From: Gordius sp. MW1
Lineage: Eukaryota > Nematomorpha > Gordioida > Gordea > Gordiidae
Length of the DNA stretch: 64,000 nt
Assembly (NCBI GenBank): GCA_964036665.1
Contig: OZ038529.1
Span: 10,858,060-10,922,059, forward strand
Reading direction: 5' to 3'
The notes under the pieces were generated by a model that was not told the origin of the DNA, ran no database searches, and was given only the letters and a program-made list of their open reading frames with translations. This document shows, piece after piece, positions 22,303-35,600 of this stretch. Every line of letters begins with the position of its first letter. The first letter of the stretch is position 1. The position numbers were made by a program, and so were the translations under genes.

Positions 22303-23353
22303 ATGATCGGTGCCATTACAATTTTGGTCGTAGTTTCTTTCGTCTTCACCAATGCAAATGTTAAACCTATAAAGCCACCAACCTTGAGATGGGACTATGG
22401 CGAGGAAAAAGGACCCAAGACCTGGGCCAAAGTATTTTCCCCTCGATGTGCGGGCAAACAGCAATCCCCCATCGATATCAAGACCAAGGATGTGATGACG
22501 AAAGACACGGAGTCACCGCTTAAAATTACAAAGGCATTAATCCTTAAGGATGCAACCCTCATCAACACGGGACCCCTGCTCGTCATTAACGTTAAAGATC
22601 CTAAAACTGCCCCACGAATTCATGGTGGAGGACTTCCCGATACCTATAAACTTGCCAAAGTTGCTTTCAATTGGGGCTCTGATAACACCAAAGGATCCGA
22701 ACACTTGATAGATGGCAAATCATCACCATTTGAAGTAATAGCCGTTTTTTATCATGTCTTAAGCTATATTGTCGTTTTTGTTTAATTTTAGATGAAGATG
22801 ATATTTGTCAAGGAAAAATACACGACTAAAGCAGCCACCCTTAAGGATTCAGAGGGTATAGCCATAGTTAGCGTCAATTTCGAGGAGATGACATACAACA
22901 AAGGCTTCAAATCTATCCTCAAAAACATCAAGAGTGCCAAGTTTCAAGGTTGCTATTTTAAATGACCCATAAACTTATACATTTGATTTAGGTGAAAGTG
23001 TGGTCATTCCAGAAATTGATTTGACAAGTTTAGTCCCGGATTTGAGTGTAAGAATTTATTTAAAAAAATGATTGGCCACATTGTTACACATTTCTTTATG
23101 TGTTTTGCAGGAATTTTACCGATACAAGGGTTCCATCACCGTCCCAAGCTGCAATGAAAATGTGATTTGGTCCATTGCCACCAAGAAATTGTACATGGCA
23201 CCAGAGCAATTGGCCGCTTTCAGATCTATCTATTCATCCCCACGCGCGAGTGATAAAATGATCAAGATGATCGACAACATCCGTGAAGTTCAGCCTTTGA
23301 ACGGGCGCCCAGTTTACATGTTCAAGGCCGCCAAAAAACTGAACAACCCTTGA
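22303..23353 (+). CDS. Secreted alpha-carbonic-anhydrase-like protein without zinc ligands
   Basis: Four exons (22303-22734, 22792-22948, 22992-23047, 23111-23353) give a complete 295-residue protein; the introns are only 57, 43 and 63 nt. A signal peptide occupies about residues 1-18. Fold landmarks: AGKQQSPIDI (50-59), the strand KVAFNWGS (119-126), GSEHLIDGK (131-139), FEMKMIFV (143-150), and GSITVPSCNENVIW (222-235). In active enzymes the second and fourth carry zinc histidines (QFHFHWG and AELHLVHW). Here they are Ala121, Asn123 and Lys146, so no zinc site remains and CO2 hydration is not expected. Glu133 and Thr225 of the usual proton-relay network are kept, Thr200 of the standard numbering is Val226. 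Cys49 and Cys229 match the disulfide of extracellular members. A binding or structural role is inferred, as in other carbonic-anhydrase-related proteins. Confidence 0.9.
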
Positions 23354-23468
23354 TTTGCTTAAAATCTGGCACAACACTCATTTTATCACTCTCATACCTC
23401 ATTAAATGTCATAGTTTGTAGATTCATATATTTATATAATATTTGATACGTACTTATGAACTATTTTC

Positions 23469-23474
23469 AATAAA
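23469..23474 (+). terminator. Polyadenylation signal
   Basis: AATAAA lies 116 bases past the stop codon of the carbonic-anhydrase-like gene. Confidence 0.6.
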
Positions 23475-23479
23475 ATTTA

Positions 23480-24355
23480 AATACACCTTCTGGGGGTACC
23501 ATAATCTTAATAACCTCTATTTTTAAATTATTATAACAAAAGTTCTTTAACTTTATTTCAAATTTTTTTTTTAAATTCTATTATTCTCGGCTCATAATAG
23601 AATTTAAAAATCACCAATTTACTTTGTAGGTTTTATATTTTCAGTAAACTACCATTTTGTAGTCCTTAATGTTATCATCTTTTAAGCACGTTTTTAATCA
23701 AAATTTTGTAATCCCGTCAAAAACGATAGATCGCCTTTTTAAAAATCACCTTCTTTAATACAATTTTATAAAATGCTTAAGAGAGATGTTTTTTTTAAAA
23801 AGTCTAATAAGTGTATAAATTCCGTCGTGAATCATTTTATATGTAAAAAATTAATAGAGATTTGCGATTGTCCTTTTTGATAAGGTCCCCCGGTTCCAAA
23901 CCGCTTTAAAATTACCCCCCCCCCCTTTTTTATATTACGCCTGGCCCCTACCCGTCACAAGGGCTGCTACTAATATTGAAAAAATATTATTGACACGACC
24001 TCCTCATTAAAAAATAGGTAATGTAGCATAATATAATATTGCATCTTTTACTACATTTTTTACGAATCTACCTGCCACAAAAGGTCTACTTAATAATCTT
24101 GTTGGATGATTTATCATGATTATTATTTAAAATTAAACAATATTGGAGCATTAAATCATAAACTTGCCTTAGTACGATATAGTAAATGGCATTTTAAATA
24201 TATTAGCTGGCAGCAATCTTTAACATTTAGCCTAAAGTAAGGGTCCCGAACACCTGAAAGCTGTGAATTATTTTTAGTTTTTAAGAAGGGAGATGATGGG
24301 GACATTAGAAACTTAAGGCTGATCACAATAGGTTGTACAATTTTGTATTGGATTT
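23480..24355. other. AT-rich intergenic sequence with one C run
   Basis: A GC-richer patch with a run of about 11 C near 23915 looks like a scrap of the G/C-run MITEs. Nothing else recognised. Confidence 0.4.
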
Positions 24356-24358
24356 AAC

Positions 24359-26411
24359 TAGTGATGGTGAAACGCTTAGCACTAACGCGCTTAGCGCCCC
24401 GCTACATAGCATAGTCGCTTGGATGCGCTATAAGCTATAGCGTTAGTCACTTAAGGCGCTAGAGCTATAATAGCACATAGTCAATTAGAGGCGCTAGAGC
24501 TATAGCACATAGTCACTTGGAGGCGCTAGAGCTTTAGCGTGGCGCTATCATTGTTATAAATTTTTTTTATTAAGTTGCATAGCTGTAATTATAGGTAAAG
24601 CTGGCTAAGAGGAAAATACTATTTTTCGATTGAATAGAAAGTCAATTTTGCACCTCCGTATAAGGGTGCGTCTTAATACGCGATTTTGAATCTAGATACA
24701 AAAAGCGAATGCATGTTAAAACATAGCCGCGTCTTAATACGAGCGTCACTTCATTTTTGTTCTGTTTTTGTGTTTTTGCTCGTAAAACAAATATTTATCC
24801 TTTAATTACGCTTATTAATGCATATTCATATGGTATATCTAATCTAAAATTGTTGATTCCATGACATGTATATCGCATATTTAGACAAACAAAAATATGG
24901 CGCCATGAAGTTGAAGCGTATATTAAGACGGGCCTTAACACTGCATCTCACTTTTTAATACAATACTTTAACTTTGATTCTCCATTCCTTAATTAAAAAA
25001 TTCCTCCCTAATAATTATTCTTATTCATGCCCCCCTCTCCCACTTAAAATTAACAAACTTATAAAAGTGAAACTTAATTTATAAGGCATTAATTTTAGCT
25101 CTCCCTCCAGCTTGCTTGATTTATCTTTGTGTGTGTTTGCTGAATCCTGCGTCGTGTTTGTGCAATTTGTTATTGATATCGTCTCATATTTACCATAGCT
25201 GATTATTATTAAAGGCATCATTTAAAATAATTCAAAAAAGGGTTGTGCAATCAATAAACTCGTTATTAACCCCATCTGCGTGACGAGCTTTCCTTCTACG
25301 TATCGATGCATTCGACCAAAATTTAACTGACAAAATATCTATGAATGTCTATGAATGTATCTATGAATGTCTATGAATATTTAACGAAAATGCTCCTTGA
25401 GAGGGGTTTACAGAGACGTAAACGTTAGGGTTAGTGTTTTAGGTCGGGGTTTAGATGCACACATTTCAATCGACAAATGCATTTTCGTAGACATTCGTAG
25501 ACATTTATTTGTTTTTTGCTTTTTGGTCAAATGCAACTGAATCTTCCTTCTATTCCATTTTCCACAAGCAACATTTATTACGACATACACATATACATAT
25601 GTGTGTGAAGGGTTTTCAATTAAACAAATTATGATAAGGGCACTTGACAAAATAAATAATCGCTTGCAATATGTTAGGTAAGGGTTTGTAAGTTTCCGGT
25701 GCCGTGTTTATAAATAGCATGATAAACTCTGACTAAAGTTAATATTTTTAAAAACCTCAGAGCCATATTTGCCTCTATTTTTTGCGTAATTAACTTGTTA
25801 ATAACCACACCTGTGCGGTAAGCTTCCCTTGTACATATAGCAAAAAATGATTATTAAAATATTTGAATTTTACAAAAGATTATGAAATAAAAGGATCATG
25901 GCTAGTTCATAATTTTTTAATTATGTAATATTCCTATAAGTTTTGTATTAGATTTACTTGGAATTATATCATTTATTTTAATCTTTAGAACTACTAATAA
26001 TTAAAAACGCCTAAAAATAGAAATAAAAATTATTTAATTGAGAAATAATAGATATAAAAAGCTTGTGTGTAGATAGGTTGAAATTAATGTTATTTTTTAA
26101 CTTAAGATTTTTTAAATATATAAGCGTATCATCAAACCATATTCTACTTATTTATACGCCTGCGTCTCTCATACTTAATTTTGGTCACTAACAGCCCTGA
26201 GCTCTAATTAAAAAACCTGGATAAAATTTTGTAACAATGTTATACCACGCTATAGCCTCTAAATAACTACGTGCTATAGCTCAAGCGCCTCCAAGTGACT
26301 ATGTGCTATAGCTTTAGCGCCTCCAAGTGACTATGCGCTATAGCTTTAACGCCTTCAAGTGATTATGTGCTATAGCTTTAGCGCCTATCAAACGCTATTT
26401 GAGCATCACTA
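24359..26411. mobile_element. hAT-like element with GCGCTATAGC subterminal arrays
   Basis: Ends: TAGTGATGGTGAAACGCTTAG and, inverted, TAGTGATGCTCAAATAGCG. The left arm (to about 24550) holds three to four units of about 33 bp containing GGCGCTAGAGCTATAGCACA and TAGTCACTTGGAG; the right arm (from about 26245) holds four such units in inverse. The 8-bp flanks GATTTAAC and GTAACAAT do not match, so the insertion is old or rearranged. No transposase is recognised. A smaller TIR element is nested within it. Confidence 0.75.
24663..24935. mobile_element. Nested MITE with GTCTTAATA termini
   Basis: AGGGTGCGTCTTAATACGC on the left and the inverse AGGCCCGTCTTAATATACGC on the right, each flanked by TA. 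TA duplication points to Tc1/mariner-like insertion; a PIF/Harbinger origin (TWA duplication) cannot be excluded. It sits inside the hAT-like element at 24359. Confidence 0.6.
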
Positions 26412-26683
26412 GTAACAATCCATAGTAATCTTCTGCTTCAGGTTGAAAAATTCTTAAAAGGTCGTGAGTGTTTATGGTAATGAACCTGTTATAAAATAAT
26501 TTAAGCTTATTTACAGCCGGCTAGTTTTTTTGCATAGAGAGAGGCCCAAATATTTACACATCAAATACTTGCATCATTTGCAATTAATATCATTTAATTC
26601 CCCGCAAAAATATTCAATTTTACATATTATATAGCATGTAGCGAGCAATAAATACAAAGATTGTAATAAGGATTGTCATTAAA

Positions 26684-29600
26684 TTAGCGTCTGTATCGAT
26701 ATCTTTTGAAATGGAACCACAGCTGGAATATGTTGTTATAAAATTGACACCTAAACCCCTTTTTGTACGAACACTCCCATTCTCGGTTAACGATCTTAAA
26801 GGCGATATCTTCGTAAGGCGGACCTGCGGTGAATCGAAGAACCGCAAAATCTGGGGTCGGTGCTAGATAATTTAAAAAATGTGTTTGTCAAAAAATGCAT
26901 CCATTACAAGTTTCCTAATCTTTTCATATCAAATATATCAAAAATATTAAGGCAGTTTTGGTTTTTAATTAAAGAGTTGCACACACAGAGCTACATACAA
27001 TACGTTTATTTAAATACACACGACATACCCTCTACCTCTATAGTCCATCATCATTTTTGGTAGTTTAAGAAAAAGAGGAAAAGGGAGACTTAATATTCCG
27101 CGCATTACTTAAATTGCAAAACAATGATTAATTTTAATTTTTGTTCAAAAAAAATTTCAGACAAGAATACAAAGAGTTGTGAGACGTTAAAAGCGAACCA
27201 AAAGGGAAAAGCGATCGACGAGGGATTTAAAATAAACTCGACAACTAGGATAATATCTACACTAATTTATTTCAACAAAAAACGCGTGAAATATTTCGAG
27301 GATGAACCGAGCCCGCCAATATTTTCAGAGCATACCGGCTTTATTAGCGACGCCACCTTCGTAGCAAGGGGTAACGGTGTAAGTTGGTGTAGCGGATTTA
27401 TTGATGAGATCGGGGTAGAAAATGTTAAATTTGTATCCTTGCACAATCTTGGGTGGTGGATTGTCGAAATCGTAATGGGTTTGGTTGTACTTGTTCCACT
27501 CGAATCCGGTGTGGACGCGATTGAAGAAGCGCGGTTTACGGGGTTTATACTTGTCGCGCCACAGAAATGGTTGTTGCGGCAAGTTGACCTGAAGCAGAAC
27601 AGTATAAAAGTGAGCAAAATTACGCTGAAAGGGCACGAAATAACGTTAGGGCTAAATTTGTTCAGACTTATACTAGCCATCATCACTATAAATTTACTGA
27701 ATATCTTTTACATTTTCAGAAATTAAAGCTTTTATACGTACTTTATCGTTTGCCAAGAAGTGTTTGTGGTCCAAAAACATTTTTTGGGCTAAACCATTAT
27801 AGATCAAACCACAGAGAAAGAAATAAAAAATAGAATGCCCCAATTAATAATTCGTATAACACTCAATTTGCTAATATTACCTGCAGACTGAAGGCGTTGC
27901 TGTTATACCTATCGCCAGGTTCTAAGTTACCGTTAAATTCTTCGTCGTCTAGCGCCATACCCTCGCTTAATTGCTTGAACATGAGGTCTTCGTACGAATC
28001 CTGGCCACGAAAAACATCAAATTCAACACGTTATTACTTAAACAAACACCTATTTAGGGTAATTAATTATGTCAGGTTAGGAAGCGCAATAGGGTTAAAC
28101 ATAAAAAGAACAGGTTGATTTACATCCATCTTAGGTTTAACAAAGCGGTTACAGTGAAAAGAAAGTTTTAGAGTGGTCATAAAGGGCAGTCCCAAATTTT
28201 TGGGATAATAAACAAGTCCTAGAAACACTTGGGAGATCATAACAATCCTAATGCAAATTTCGATCAATTGCTATGATATAATTTCTATCACTTAAATAAT
28301 GAAATATGCAATTTAAAAAAGAAAATTCCACGAAATCCCAGCAATGGTTTATTGCATCTTTCATATCTTATTTATTCATAAATAATATATGGAAATACAG
28401 AGGTATCGAACAAAGGATATTTTATTATAAGCACATACTTCAAAAATCGATCTCGAAACAAACACTTATTAATATTAAAGGCGCAACGTCATAATCCGTC
28501 ACCAATTCAGACTTAGCAGGTCGCAAAAATTTAGCAAAGCAAATAGAATATATGTATAATAGTTTTAGGGTTAACAATATAAGGCCAAAAAAGTAACCTG
28601 AGTTGAACCAGTACTTAGGTAGGTGCGCCTAGCGAAATCGAGACGCTTCAATTCGTCCGTCAACTCGACCACTATGGTGCCCTTTTCCAAATATTTGTCG
28701 GGGATGGGTTCGGGACTGTATCTACCCTCTTCGTATTCTTCCTCACATTTGGCTAGTACGTCTTCTTCCCTATGTAATCACAAACGTGACAAATCACATA
28801 AAAGGCGGCACAAATAATGTTAAATTTTTAACTAATTAAAATATTTAAATCTCGGATTTTGTTACATGGGCTGTCACTAAAAAACAAAAACTTTTCATTT
28901 TATTATAAAATACTAGCAACAAACCGTTTAAAAAATGTGTAGTTGAATATATTTATCCAGAAAGATTTAAATCCAAGTTATGATGAATTCAAAACAAAGG
29001 GGACGTATTTCAAGCATATCGCAATAATCGTAAAATAAATATGCTTCGCGGTATAATTTATAAAATCCTACGCTATAAAAGTTCAATAAAATTATTCACG
29101 CAAAATTTGTAATAATATTAAAATAATCATTTCATATAATAACAAAACTCCCCGTCAAAAGGAGATTGACGATTTCTTCATATCAAGTAAAATTACTAAA
29201 ATTATCTAAACGTCACAAGTGAAACAAAAACGTAAAACTAAAGTCCCAGCAGAACCGAGATAAACAAAAAGTACTTTTCAACAACTTCTTGTTCGGGCTG
29301 TGGTGGCAGAGCCTGCTCATCAGTTTCAACCTCTTCATCTTTACTAGTAGACGCTTTATTCGAATCCAAAGGCACGTGAGCATTGCCATCCGTATTTGTG
29401 GTGAGTGGTATGGGGAATAGGGAGGGGCACGTATCCCCTTCGACCCCCTGTTCCAACTTTAGCTGCAATAATCTCCGTTTCAGGACGTCTCTGTGTTTTT
29501 CCCTCAGCCTGGCTTTTGCCATGTGCGCCTTCAACTGTTTCAACAACGATTCCCAATACCCAATGTCTATGTGCTCTTGCGTCTGTCAATAATAAATATA

Positions 29601-32600
29601 CGGGGTATGTGATCGGTTGAAAGCAAAAATTGGCTAAGCATTTTGGTTTCGAGTTAGAGTCGCGCCCTAATTCGATAGAGTAAAGGGATACATCAAATTT
29701 ATAAAATTTATTTTTTGATGTCGCATCAGTTAAGGGTTTTGTTAGAAAAAGTACCATATTCCTTCTTAAAATGAATGTTATGCTGGAAAATGTTGTGATT
29801 CTCTTTAAATGTTTAGCATTGCATAGGAGGAAACATTGGAAAATCGCGATAAAATTTGGACAGGAACAAAATTTGCGGGGAATGCGATATCTTACTATAT
29901 TAAAGAAAATATTGATGTTAAAAGATGGGCATATGAGTAAAAACTTCTTGAACGTTCTTAACAATTTTAAGGAAAGCATCAAATATTATTAACATAAAAA
30001 TATAAATCAAGTGAAAAAAAGTCCATTATACTTGAATTGATCAAATATTAGGAACAATATAAATTACGGTTAAAATCAGGTTTTAAAGTAGTGGTTTAAA
30101 AAAGAAAATAGTAGGAGGGGGAGCTAGATTTATGACTCGATCTCAGTTTAAATAAAATTTAAGATATAATATTCCACTTAATAAACTGTAGTTAAGCAAA
30201 AGAAACATTTGTTGTTAATTTGAATCCAGGCACAAGAATTTTTTAGGCATTGAAATAATCAACTAAGTAAAACCTATGCGCTGTAAAAGCTTTGCCAATA
30301 TTCTAAAATAAGCTGGTAATTTATAAAAAAAAATTAAGGATTACACATGATACAAGCATATTAAGAACATTATTTTATTTTGTTAAGTAGTACTTGTATC
30401 TTCTCAACGACCTGCTTGGCCAACAATTCGAGTTGAACGTATGATTTACCCTTGAAAATTTTGGCTATGTCTCCTCGCACCACGTTATTTATGCCCTCGC
30501 GTCTGTGCGAATAGTATTCTGTTGGAGGTGGGAGCGAGTTTTAACGAAAAGCGTTGACAAATTGAAAGTTTATTAAAAAAATATTGGTATATATTTTTAA
30601 TCGATTTATTGCTTATAATTCGATTTCTAAGAAGGCGATAATATCTTATCTCAATGTTTTACTTCAAATTAATATATAAAACGGTAATCTTTATAAACTA
30701 TAAATGTTGCGCCATTAATAATTTAAACGTTCTGGCAGAGTCTTCTAATGAATTGAAAAAACCTGAGAAGGTACGTATAACCCGTTAAAAATATGAAAAA
30801 TTTAATATTTTTAATAAAATCGAAAGATAAAAAAACAACTCATTTAGTCTCACAATGAAAGATGAATAGCCCGGTCTCTCAAATAATTTAGCAAAATTTT
30901 TCCTAAAATTTTATATACCATCTTTTTCCTCGGCCAATATTTTCTTCAATTTATCCAGCTCATCTTCAACTATAATCGTAATGTCACGCCAGTAATCAAA
31001 ATTTTGTCCTTGCTCCAGTTTAACGTATACCTAAGTTATGAAAAATTGTAAATTAATTTGGAAAAGCATCAATTAAACGTTTAGGTTTTCAATACAGAGC
31101 TCCTTCACATGAACAAAATAAAGTAATATTGCTTACGGAAGGCGCAGCCAGGAGGGGGGCATCTTAAAATAATTTTTATCCGCCCCTAATCTACATTAAT
31201 CATTATAATTAAAATAATTACAAATTTAAAACGCCAAGAGGCTGACTCAACATTAATCTGAAGGTGAAACGTGAGGCTATTAGAACAAAATTTGTCTGAA
31301 ATGCACTAATAGCGGGCTCAAAATTTAAATTACGCCTCAATAACAAATAATGAGGCCTGGAAAAGATTAATAAGAATTACTCCAAAAATCATATTTGGCT
31401 CGGAACTATAAAATTTAGGTAGGAGGTCAATCACTATCTCCATAGATGGGTATTTTTCCGGCAAAATACGGGAATTAATGGGGAAAATAAATAATTTAAT
31501 TGTATTATATTTGGGGATGGGTGAAGGGAAGTGGGGGCTCGTTATTTAGGAGAGAGTTACTGGAGGGGGAACGGATTATGTTGGAGGAGGCGAGAGGTAT
31601 ATTATATACTACAAATAGACTTTTTCTAAGTTATTTATTGAAATTCGAGTGGGAACCATATAACATGTGATGTGTGAATGATGTTATTCTACCTACAGTA
31701 ATTTTAAAACTGTAGCCAAGTGAATTGGGGTCCGTTGTCTGATACGATTTGTCGAGGAACAACAGACAGGGCAAACCACTTTTCACGAATTATAAGAGTT
31801 GCCTAAGTTGTTGTTGAATGTAAAATTCAACATCCATCCATCTTGAAATTCCATCAACTACTATTAACCAGGAATACCCATAAATTGGTCCAGCAAAATC
31901 AATGTGAATTCTTTCCCAAGCATTCTCGGGGACATTCGATGAAACCAATAGAACTTCTAAGTCGACCAAAGCAAACCCAGCCGTTTTTACAACACTATTT
32001 ACAAGCATTCACAAATTTTTCACTCTCTGAACTCAGTTGAGGCCACCTACAATAAAGCCTAGCAATAGATTTCATTGGCGATATTCCGGAATGACTTATA
32101 TGCAGATTTATCAATACTCGCTGCCGACGGGATTGTGGTGTAACATTCCGCCCCCATCCATAGATAAAATAAATTTTTTTACAGCTTAGTTCTGTTTTGC
32201 GATTAGAAAAGAGCCCCAGTTCTTGTGGAATATCCTTTTCGCGCGAGGGCCAACCTTTGTTTATAAAATTCTTTATTTTACGGAGTCCTAAGTCCTTACG
32301 TGTTTCTTCACCAATAATAGTCTTTCCCGATAGTGATATAGCATTAAGAATAAAGTTTTTGATCCTAAGCATTGATAAATCATCCTGCTTTTTATAAGTG
32401 GTGGATGTTGAACTTTTATATTAACAATAACTAAAGCAACTTTTCGAATTCTTAGAAAGTGGTTTGCCCTCTATGGTGTTCCTCGACAAATTGTATCAGA
32501 CACGGACCCCAATTCACTGGGCTAGAGTTTCAAATTTAATGTAGGGAGAATAATATCATTCACATATCACATGTTATACGATTTCCACAAATTTCATTTA

Positions 32601-35600
32601 CTTCGAATATCAATAAAAAAACCTAGAAAAAGCCATCTGTAGTATAGCGCTCGCCTCTTCCCAGATAATCCGTTCCCCCTCCAGAAACTCTCTCCACAAG
32701 CCCCCATTTCCCTTTATTCCACCCATCCCCAAATATAATACTACTTTCCCCGTTAAATCACCCATCCCCCAAATTAATAATATAGTGTTAAAAAAGCTAA
32801 ACGAAACTGCTAATATATAAAACAAAATGTTAATTAATTTATTTGTCCAATAATATACGATATTTTATGACCAATTCACAATAAAAGTTAAAAATAGTCG
32901 ATATCTGAACCTTGATCGTCGTCATTAAGCGATGAAGCTGATACGGCAAAAGAAGATAATGATAGCGTTTTTGCTTTAAAGCTGACAGTATTGTTCAAGT
33001 GCATATTGTGTTTTATAGAAACTAGTTTTCTTGACCTTGCCATTCTTCACCTGATTTAGAATGAACATCCCCAAACTTAAACCATCATATTCTTTTTGAG
33101 GCAGCCAAAGTGGCGGAATCGAAAAAAGTTTTACCGCAACTTATGACAAAGGTTGATTCGTACAAACCCTTTCCGTTTCCACCACGTCAAGGGTGAAGTG
33201 TAGCCTAGCCTGCACTATCCCATATGCAGATTTCGGCAAATAACCCGTCTTTTGCGCGAAATTCTGCCAGATTGGCAAGAACCTTGCCTATGTTTAGCAT
33301 TTTATTGAGACAACGCTCCGATCCTATTTCAATCCACATCGCTACACACTTATAGTATTTCATAGAAATAATGTATAATAGCAAAACAACGTTTGCCGGG
33401 TTCAGCTAGTGTATCCATGAGAATTAATTCTTGAAGAATGTTTTTATCAATCAAAAAAACTGTTGAGCATTATCACAATACCACCCCATATTGGGGGGCA
33501 GGGGATTTTTAAGATCATTCATCGGTTTTTGTTAGTCTGTTTCTCGTTAAAAGTTGAATACAATATTAATTGTATTTAATTTTATATATAATTTGATTGA
33601 CTTTTTCTGTTATCGTTTGAATAGTGGCGACTTTATTGCAAATATCTGTAATTAACAGATTAATCCCGTGGGCTGCATTGCCAAAGCACTGATTAAAAGG
33701 CAGTTGAGACTTGATTATTTCCCGGGCCTTCTTCTATTTTATTGCATAGTCCGTTACTATTGCAATGAACTTTTGAGTACCAGTTTCTCACATCACTTTG
33801 AGAAATTCACTAGATACATCCTCACCGGCGTAGGCATTCAACCCTTTATCTAGAGATTGCAGAAAAATGGGTTTTGGTGTCATAATTAAATATATAAGAC
33901 TATTTTCTAATATTGGTCTGTCCATCGCTAACCATAATCCTGATTTAAATTTTCATTTATAATTGTTATAATCTTGACAATTTGATAATTTAGCAAAGGA
34001 CCTTTTAACACTACTCAAAAGTTCATTGCATTAATAACGAACAATGCAAAAAAATGAAGGAGGCTCGGGAAATTGTTAAATCTCAACTTCCTTGAATTGA
34101 GTGCTTTGGCTGTGCAGCACACGGACTGAATTTATTAATTAAAGATATTTGCAATAAAGTCACCGCTATCCAAACTTTAACAGCAAAAGTTAAACAATTT
34201 ATTAAATATATAAAATTTAATACAATTTTGTCTTCAACTTTCAAAGGAAAACAGACGAACAAAAACAGATCAGTAACCTTAAAAAACCCCTGTCCAACAA
34301 TATGGGGTGGTATTGTGATGATGCTCAACAATTTTTAAATAAACAAAAATATACTACAAAAATAGGTCTTAAGGATAATCAGCGATCGCAACATACGTTT
34401 TAATTTGCTTGACAATGATGTCTTTTATGAGAAAATTAAAATATTGACCATTTTTTAGATGTCATTTCGACGAAAATAATTTCTATGGAAGGTGCAGTAG
34501 ATTGATGTCGGATGTACCCGAAGCTTTTTATAACAAGAAAGCTCATTTTACCGAAATTTTTTAGCAAGGATTTAGCCAAACCGATATACAATTTAAATCA
34601 AAAAATACGTTAGCAAAAGAAAGACGTTTTGCTGTAAGCACTTTAAAATGGCGGCAAATTTGCGCGATACACGGTATTGTGGACTTCATCTCACGACTAA
34701 AGGAATTGGCTAACAACCTATTAAAATTATTTTTCGAGGCACAGATCTTATAATATAGGCAAAGTTATGGCCAATTTGGCAGAATTTCGCGCAAAATACG
34801 GGTTATTTGCCGAAAGCTGTATAAAATAATGCTGGCTACAGTTGACCCTTGTCGTGATGGAAAGGGTTTGCACGAATTAACCCTTGATAGAAGTTGCGGT
34901 AAAACTTTTTTCGATTCCTGCCAGTAGTGCTGTCACGGAAAGAATTTGGTCTACGTTTGCAAGTGCTTATTCTAAATCACGAAATCGGATGAAAAATGGC
35001 AAGGTTAAAAAAATAGTTTTTATAAGACACAATATGCACTTGAACGATACTGTCAGTTTCAGCAAAGGCGCTATCATAATTTTCTTCTGATGGATCGATT
35101 TCACCGCTTAATGGCGATGGTTAAAGTTCAGACATCGACAATTTTTAACTTTTAATGGGAATTTGTTATAAAATAATGTATATTATTGGACAAATATACT
35201 TAATTAGCACGTTTTATACAGTTTTTTTAAATTTTTTTATCAACACAATATTATTAATTAAATTGTTTATTTTTCCAACGAATTCTTCTAAATTCCCGCC
35301 CCCTAAATTCCCGTATTTTCCCATGAATATTCTCAGATTACAGGGAAAATACCCATCTCTAATATTTAGATTAAATTTGAAAAACTTGTTATTTTTTTAA
35401 ACTATCTGCAACATAAATAAAATAATAAATTTAAACATTTCCCTTATGATTGAAAGAATATAATTTCCAGAAGCCTATCAATTACATATAAAAAATGTGG
35501 TCTTCAAACCATATTGGCTAAATTTAGTACCTTGATATCTTCTAACAAATCTTCAAGATCAGATATTGTGAGCCCATTTAAATATGTATAAGGTTCGTGC

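Larger units (their letters stand above)
32830..35170. repeat. Large imperfect palindrome carrying hAT transposase on both arms
   Basis: Left-arm sequences recur inverted on the right: the tract around 33060-33260 pairs with 34760-35050, 33460-33530 with 34250-34340, and 33610-33720 with 34080-34170. The centre lies near 33950. A Helitron 3' end breaks the left arm. Divergence between arms is substantial, so it is not a recent inverted duplication. Confidence 0.75.
31437..35365. mobile_element. Composite hAT-derived insertion inside Cactin intron 4
   Basis: The outer ends are inverted copies: TAGATGGGTATTTTTCC with CAAAATACGGGAATT on the left, and (inverted) TAGAGATGGGTATTTTCCC with AAAATACGGGAATTTAG on the right. 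Within lie an inverted pair of arms (about 31440-31830 and 32400-32830), a Gypsy integrase fragment, and the palindromic hAT transposase (32830-35170). I found no matching 8-bp duplication, so the single-insertion model is tentative. Confidence 0.6.

Noticed and set aside
27124-27726. 200-residue open frame on the plus strand
   Set aside because: It runs antisense across Cactin exon 10, whose minus-strand frame gives highly conserved family motifs. The plus-strand product resembles nothing known.
27741-27787. Possible extra Cactin exon (translation QKMFLDHKHFLANDK, with AG and GT borders)
   Set aside because: Including it shifts the frame, and exon 9 joined directly to exon 10 gives an exact length match to relatives.
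29356-29982. 208-residue minus-strand open frame
   Set aside because: It reads Cactin exon 7 in the wrong frame and continues into the intron. The correct frame there gives the conserved YWESLLKQLKAH block.
31437-35365. A single intact hAT insertion with target duplication
   Set aside because: The flanking octamers do not match and the left terminus lacks two bases, so only a composite, decayed structure is claimed.
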